NCBI GenBank assembly: GCA_934456435.1
Contig: CAKSHH010000021.1
Location: 1-26,114 of the forward strand
Direction of reading: 5' to 3'
Length of the DNA: 26,114 nucleotides
Source of the DNA: an uncultured Eubacteriales bacterium
Lineage (GTDB): Bacteria; Bacillota; Clostridia; Oscillospirales; Acutalibacteraceae
Shown here: one piece after another, positions 24,126 to 26,114 of the stretch
Position numbering within the stretch: position 1 is the first letter of the stretch
How the letters are laid out: the number at the start of each line of letters is the position of its first letter
The notes under the pieces: model-generated
The model's database searches: none
Told to the model about the DNA's origin: nothing
What the model saw: only the letters and a program-made list of their open reading frames with translations
Position numbers and translations under genes: made by a program

Positions 24126-24154
24126 ATTATACCTTCTTTTGTCTGTAAAGTCAA
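24126..24154 (-). promoter_or_regulatory. Promoter of the acyltransferase pair
   Basis: On the minus strand, TTGACT (24154-24149) and TATAAT (24131-24126) are separated by 17 bases, giving a leader of about 60 bases before the TTG start. The 100 bases upstream hold a perfect 12-base palindrome at 24206-24217 and no gene. Confidence 0.8.
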
Positions 24155-24260
24155 TCCGCCGTATAGTTTTCAAACCACATTTCCTGATTTTCATTCGCTA
24201 TATTCAAAGATATCTTTTACGATTAAAGATATATATTTGCATTTATAATACACAAAACCT

Positions 24261-24304
24261 TAAAAGAATAAAAGAACCCTTGAGAAAAAATCCCAAGGGT
24301 TCTT
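24261..24304 (-). terminator. Terminator of the lipoprotein gene
   Basis: On the minus strand a stem of at least 10 bp (24303-24294 with 24282-24273) with an 11-base T-rich loop runs into TTTATTCTTTT. It begins seven bases after the stop codon. Confidence 0.85.
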
Positions 24305-24310
24305 CTATTT

Positions 24311-25396
24311 TCAATCTACCTTTTCAATATAGCCGCTTATTGCTTGTGAATACATATTATCATCTGTCACGGGCTGAAAACGCGTTCCGTCGTACACATC
24401 GGTAAATCCATTTGTTGCTTTATAGATCTCATTTGTTTCGGTATCATACACACGCTCATAGCCGAGAGTGGCGTCACTCTGCTTCTGACTCATAATGTCA
24501 TAGCTTTTGTTGCGGTTCTCCCAGGAGGACATGATACCGTCCATAGTTTCGTTGAAATTTTGGCTGATCTGCTGGGACTGCTTTACCTGATCGTCGCTTG
24601 CCTTAATGGTAGCGGCGACAAAACTGTCGGAAAATTGCAGGGTATTGATACATTTGAGGAGCAGCTCGCTCCAATCCAAAAAGGAATCCTTGGCTGCCGT
24701 GACCATTGCCATATTGTATGCCATGTAGTAGCCGGCATCTACCTGCTTGAAATTCCAATCCAAAATGCCGTCCCACATGGGAACGCTGCCAAAATCCACA
24801 ATGCTGGCAGTGAACAAGCCCTCGACAGGGCCGCCGGAATCGGTGAATGTGGCGCGGAGTATCTCATCGCCCAAAGCAAGGGTGCCGTAAGAGGAGGTGG
24901 CGGGGCAGCGGTCGGTAACGGTGAAATCCTGAAGGAGGACCTTGAACAGCCCCTCGGTGGTCGGATTCTCCAGCACCGGAGCATTGGCAAAATCGGCGTA
25001 GTTGGGTTTCGTTTTATACACATCCTGCCAGAGTTTCTTACCCTCCTGCGTGTGCAGCAGCGGCTCCAACTTCAGCCGATAAAATATAAAGTTGCGCGGT
25101 TCATCGGGGTCGTATGCGGCGACAGAAAAGCTCATGTTCGCTCCGCCTGTTTTGACCTGCCAGCCCTTGGGGATGGTGATGCTGAAATCAGCGGTCTCGT
25201 ATTTTTCCGTCTGGACGGACTTGGCGGGCGTTTTTGTTATCTTAACTTTCTCTTTTTTAGAAGCGTTATTTTCAACACCTTTTACATTACTTATGTCAGC
25301 TCCGGAATTATTGTCTTTTTTGGAATTGCAACCGTTAAATGAAAAAAGCATGACAAAAGCAATGAAAAAAGCTGTCATCTTAATAATATTCTTCAT
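24311..25396 (-). CDS. Lipoprotein of unknown function
   Basis: 361 residues. The start MKNIIKMTAFFIAFVMLFSFNGC is a lipoprotein signal with the likely lipid-bearing Cys23, followed by a Lys/Asn/Ser-rich linker to about residue 70. The folded part begins at YETADFSITIPKGWQV, a pattern seen in surface lipoproteins with a PsbP/MOG1-like or other stress-type domain, but I do not recognise the whole protein. A helical region (about 270-310, with many Gln and Ser) precedes a Tyr/Asp-rich C-terminal segment (ERVYDTETNEIYKATNGFTDVY). The ATG at 25396 follows AAGGGG; an in-frame codon at 25477 lies upstream of the -10 box and is rejected. Base composition steps from AT-rich in the signal and linker region to GC-rich in the body, unlike the neighbours. 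Confidence 0.8.
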   Translation of the reverse strand: MKNIIKMTAFFIAFVMLFSFNGCNSKKDNNSGADISNVKGVENNASKKEKVKITKTPAKSVQTEKYETADFSITIPKGWQVKTGGANMSFSVAAYDPDEPRNFIFYRLKLEPLLHTQEGKKLWQDVYKTKPNYADFANAPVLENPTTEGLFKVLLQDFTVTDRCPATSSYGTLALGDEILRATFTDSGGPVEGLFTASIVDFGSVPMWDGILDWNFKQVDAGYYMAYNMAMVTAAKDSFLDWSELLLKCINTLQFSDSFVAATIKASDDQVKQSQQISQNFNETMDGIMSSWENRNKSYDIMSQKQSDATLGYERVYDTETNEIYKATNGFTDVYDGTRFQPVTDDNMYSQAISGYIEKVD

Positions 25397-25457
25397 TAAC
25401 AAATCCCCTTTTACTGTTTTTTGTAGATAATTTATATGTATACAATTCAACAATTTA

Positions 25458-25463
25458 ATTATA
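25458..25463 (-). promoter_or_regulatory. -10 element upstream of the lipoprotein gene
   Basis: TATAAT on the minus strand lies about 61 bases before the ATG at 25396. No convincing -35 box is seen in the T-rich sequence upstream. Confidence 0.4.
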
Positions 25464-25528
25464 GCATAATAAAACAAAAAAACAGTACAATTTCAAAAGT
25501 GTCATATGACAATTATGAAATTAAGACT

Positions 25529-25562
25529 AAAAAACAGGCAATCCCTTTTTGGGACTGCCCGT
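25529..25562 (-). terminator. Terminator after the MetRS C-terminal ORF
   Basis: On the minus strand a 12-bp stem (25562-25551 with 25545-25534, two G-U pairs) with a 5-base loop is followed by a T-run, beginning six bases after the stop codon. Confidence 0.85.
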
Positions 25563-25568
25563 TTGTTA

Positions 25569-26036
25569 TCAATAAAGCTTTGCACCTGCCGGAATGTGGT
25601 CATCAACCATCAGAAGATGGAGCTTTTCTTCGCCTTCTTCTTCGTGGATAGCACTGAGGAGCATACCGCAGGAATCAATACCCATCATAGCTCTCGGCGG
25701 AAGATTTGTGATAGCAATAGCTGTCTTGCCGATAAGCTCTTCCGGCTCATAATAAGCATGAATACCGCTGAGAATCGTTCTGTCCTCGCCTGTGCCGTCG
25801 TCAAGTGTGAACTGAAGAAGCTTCTTCGACTTTTTAACTGCCACACAGTCCTTGATCTTGACTGCTCTGAAATCCGACTTTGAGAATGTGTCAAAATCAA
25901 CATAATCCTTGAACAGCGGCTCAATCTCAACCTTTGAGAAATCAATTACTTCAGAAACTGCTTTTTCTTCTGCTGTATCCTCCGCAGCCTGCTGAACCGG
26001 CTTGTCGTACTTCTTATCGGAATCAAGCGGCTTCAT
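25569..26036 (-). CDS. Methionyl-tRNA synthetase C-terminal tRNA-binding domain, stand-alone or fragment
   Basis: 155 residues from the ATG at 26036. Residues about 47-155 match the C-terminal OB-fold tRNA-binding domain of MetRS (also found alone as Trbp/CsaA-like proteins): FSKSDFRAVKIKDC, SKKLLQFTLDDGT, RTILSGIHAYYEPEELIGK, NLPPRAMMGIDSCGMLLSA and the ending DDHIPAGAKLY. This domain dimerises and strengthens tRNA binding. The first 45 residues look like the flexible linker that joins this domain to the catalytic body in full-length MetRS. No catalytic part is present: an in-frame stop lies five codons upstream of the ATG, and no ribosome site precedes it. It could be a broken metG end, a sequence error or join, or a true separate beta-type subunit. 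A good terminator follows. Confidence 0.65.
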   Translation of the reverse strand: MKPLDSDKKYDKPVQQAAEDTAEEKAVSEVIDFSKVEIEPLFKDYVDFDTFSKSDFRAVKIKDCVAVKKSKKLLQFTLDDGTGEDRTILSGIHAYYEPEELIGKTAIAITNLPPRAMMGIDSCGMLLSAIHEEEGEEKLHLLMVDDHIPAGAKLY

Positions 26037-26114
26037 TGTCGGGACGATTTAGGACATCGTTTCAATTCTTGCTATAACCCAACATAGTTCAAAATAAGTC
26101 GCAAATCAGATTTT
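26037..26114. other. Window edge upstream of the MetRS-like ORF
   Basis: These 78 bases contain stops in all three minus-strand frames by eye and no recognisable MetRS sequence, promoter or ribosome site. They do not resolve whether the neighbouring ORF is a fragment. Confidence 0.5.

Noticed and set aside
24206..24217. Perfect 12-base palindrome AAAGATATCTTT, with a similar half-site at about 24223-24232
   Set aside because: It could be an operator, but it lies more than 50 bases upstream of the -35 box in very AT-rich DNA where such palindromes arise by chance.
24139..24405. 88-codon plus-strand frame between the acyltransferase promoter and the lipoprotein gene
   Set aside because: It crosses the lipoprotein terminator and the end of its coding region, and has no ribosome site or known domain.
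24560..25342. 260-codon open frame on the plus strand
   Set aside because: It lies wholly antisense to the lipoprotein gene, has no ribosome site, and is open because that gene is GC-rich. The minus-strand protein has a signal and terminator.
25501..25510. Ten-base palindrome GTCATATGAC upstream of the lipoprotein gene
   Set aside because: It is a single short copy with no partner or clear relation to a promoter; probably chance.

Overview
The window looks like a chromosomal segment of a low-to-mid GC Gram-positive bacterium of class Clostridia, probably an Oscillospiraceae/Ruminococcus-type gut organism. That placement is inferred from AGGAGG-type ribosome sites, near-consensus TTGACA-17-TATAAT promoters, a T-box leader, a darA-holB-ricT block and a large secreted surface protein. 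No rRNA, tRNA, CRISPR array, insertion sequence or phage gene was found.

Layout. (1) 1-1622, minus: the N-terminal ~540 residues of a secreted surface protein that runs off the left edge. (2) 1845-4354, plus: a small DUF378 membrane protein, a calcineurin-like phosphoesterase with a hydrophobic C-terminal tail, and a CorA-family metal transporter. (3) 4358-7094, plus: a strong promoter and an asparagine T-box riboswitch (specifier AAC) controlling asnS and asnA, so tRNA-Asn charging and asparagine synthesis answer to the same uncharged tRNA. (4) 7248-15865, plus: nine tightly packed genes with no visible internal terminator. They encode citrate synthase, an unrecognised membrane protein, an AEC-family carrier, a QueG-like double-[4Fe-4S] protein, the c-di-AMP receptor DarA, DNA polymerase III delta', RicT, the copper ATPase CopA and the copper chaperone CopZ. 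The run closes at a bidirectional terminator.

(5) 15917-17841, minus: a phosphoribosyltransferase-like protein with a degenerate PRPP loop, and a single-chain iron-sulfur L-serine dehydratase. (6) 18036-19337, plus: a metallo-beta-lactamase-fold hydrolase. (7) 19423-21739, minus: a DUF4186 protein and an EamA transporter sharing one promoter, preceded by an AraC/GyrI-type regulator. (8) 21830-24059, minus: an AT-rich pair of tandem-duplicated membrane acyltransferases, both starting at TTG behind good ribosome sites. (9) 24311-25396, minus: a lipoprotein gene whose body is much more GC-rich than its surroundings. (10) 25569-26036, minus: the tRNA-binding C-terminal domain of methionyl-tRNA synthetase as a short ORF without a visible ribosome site.

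Most of this is ordinary housekeeping and accessory metabolism, and I see no clear case for a wholly new system. The points most worth a second look are the composition of the long gltA-to-copZ unit, the PRTase-like protein that has lost its acidic PRPP-loop residues, the orphan MetRS C-terminal ORF, and the composition step inside the lipoprotein gene. Motifs and hairpins were read by eye; no database search or folding program was run.
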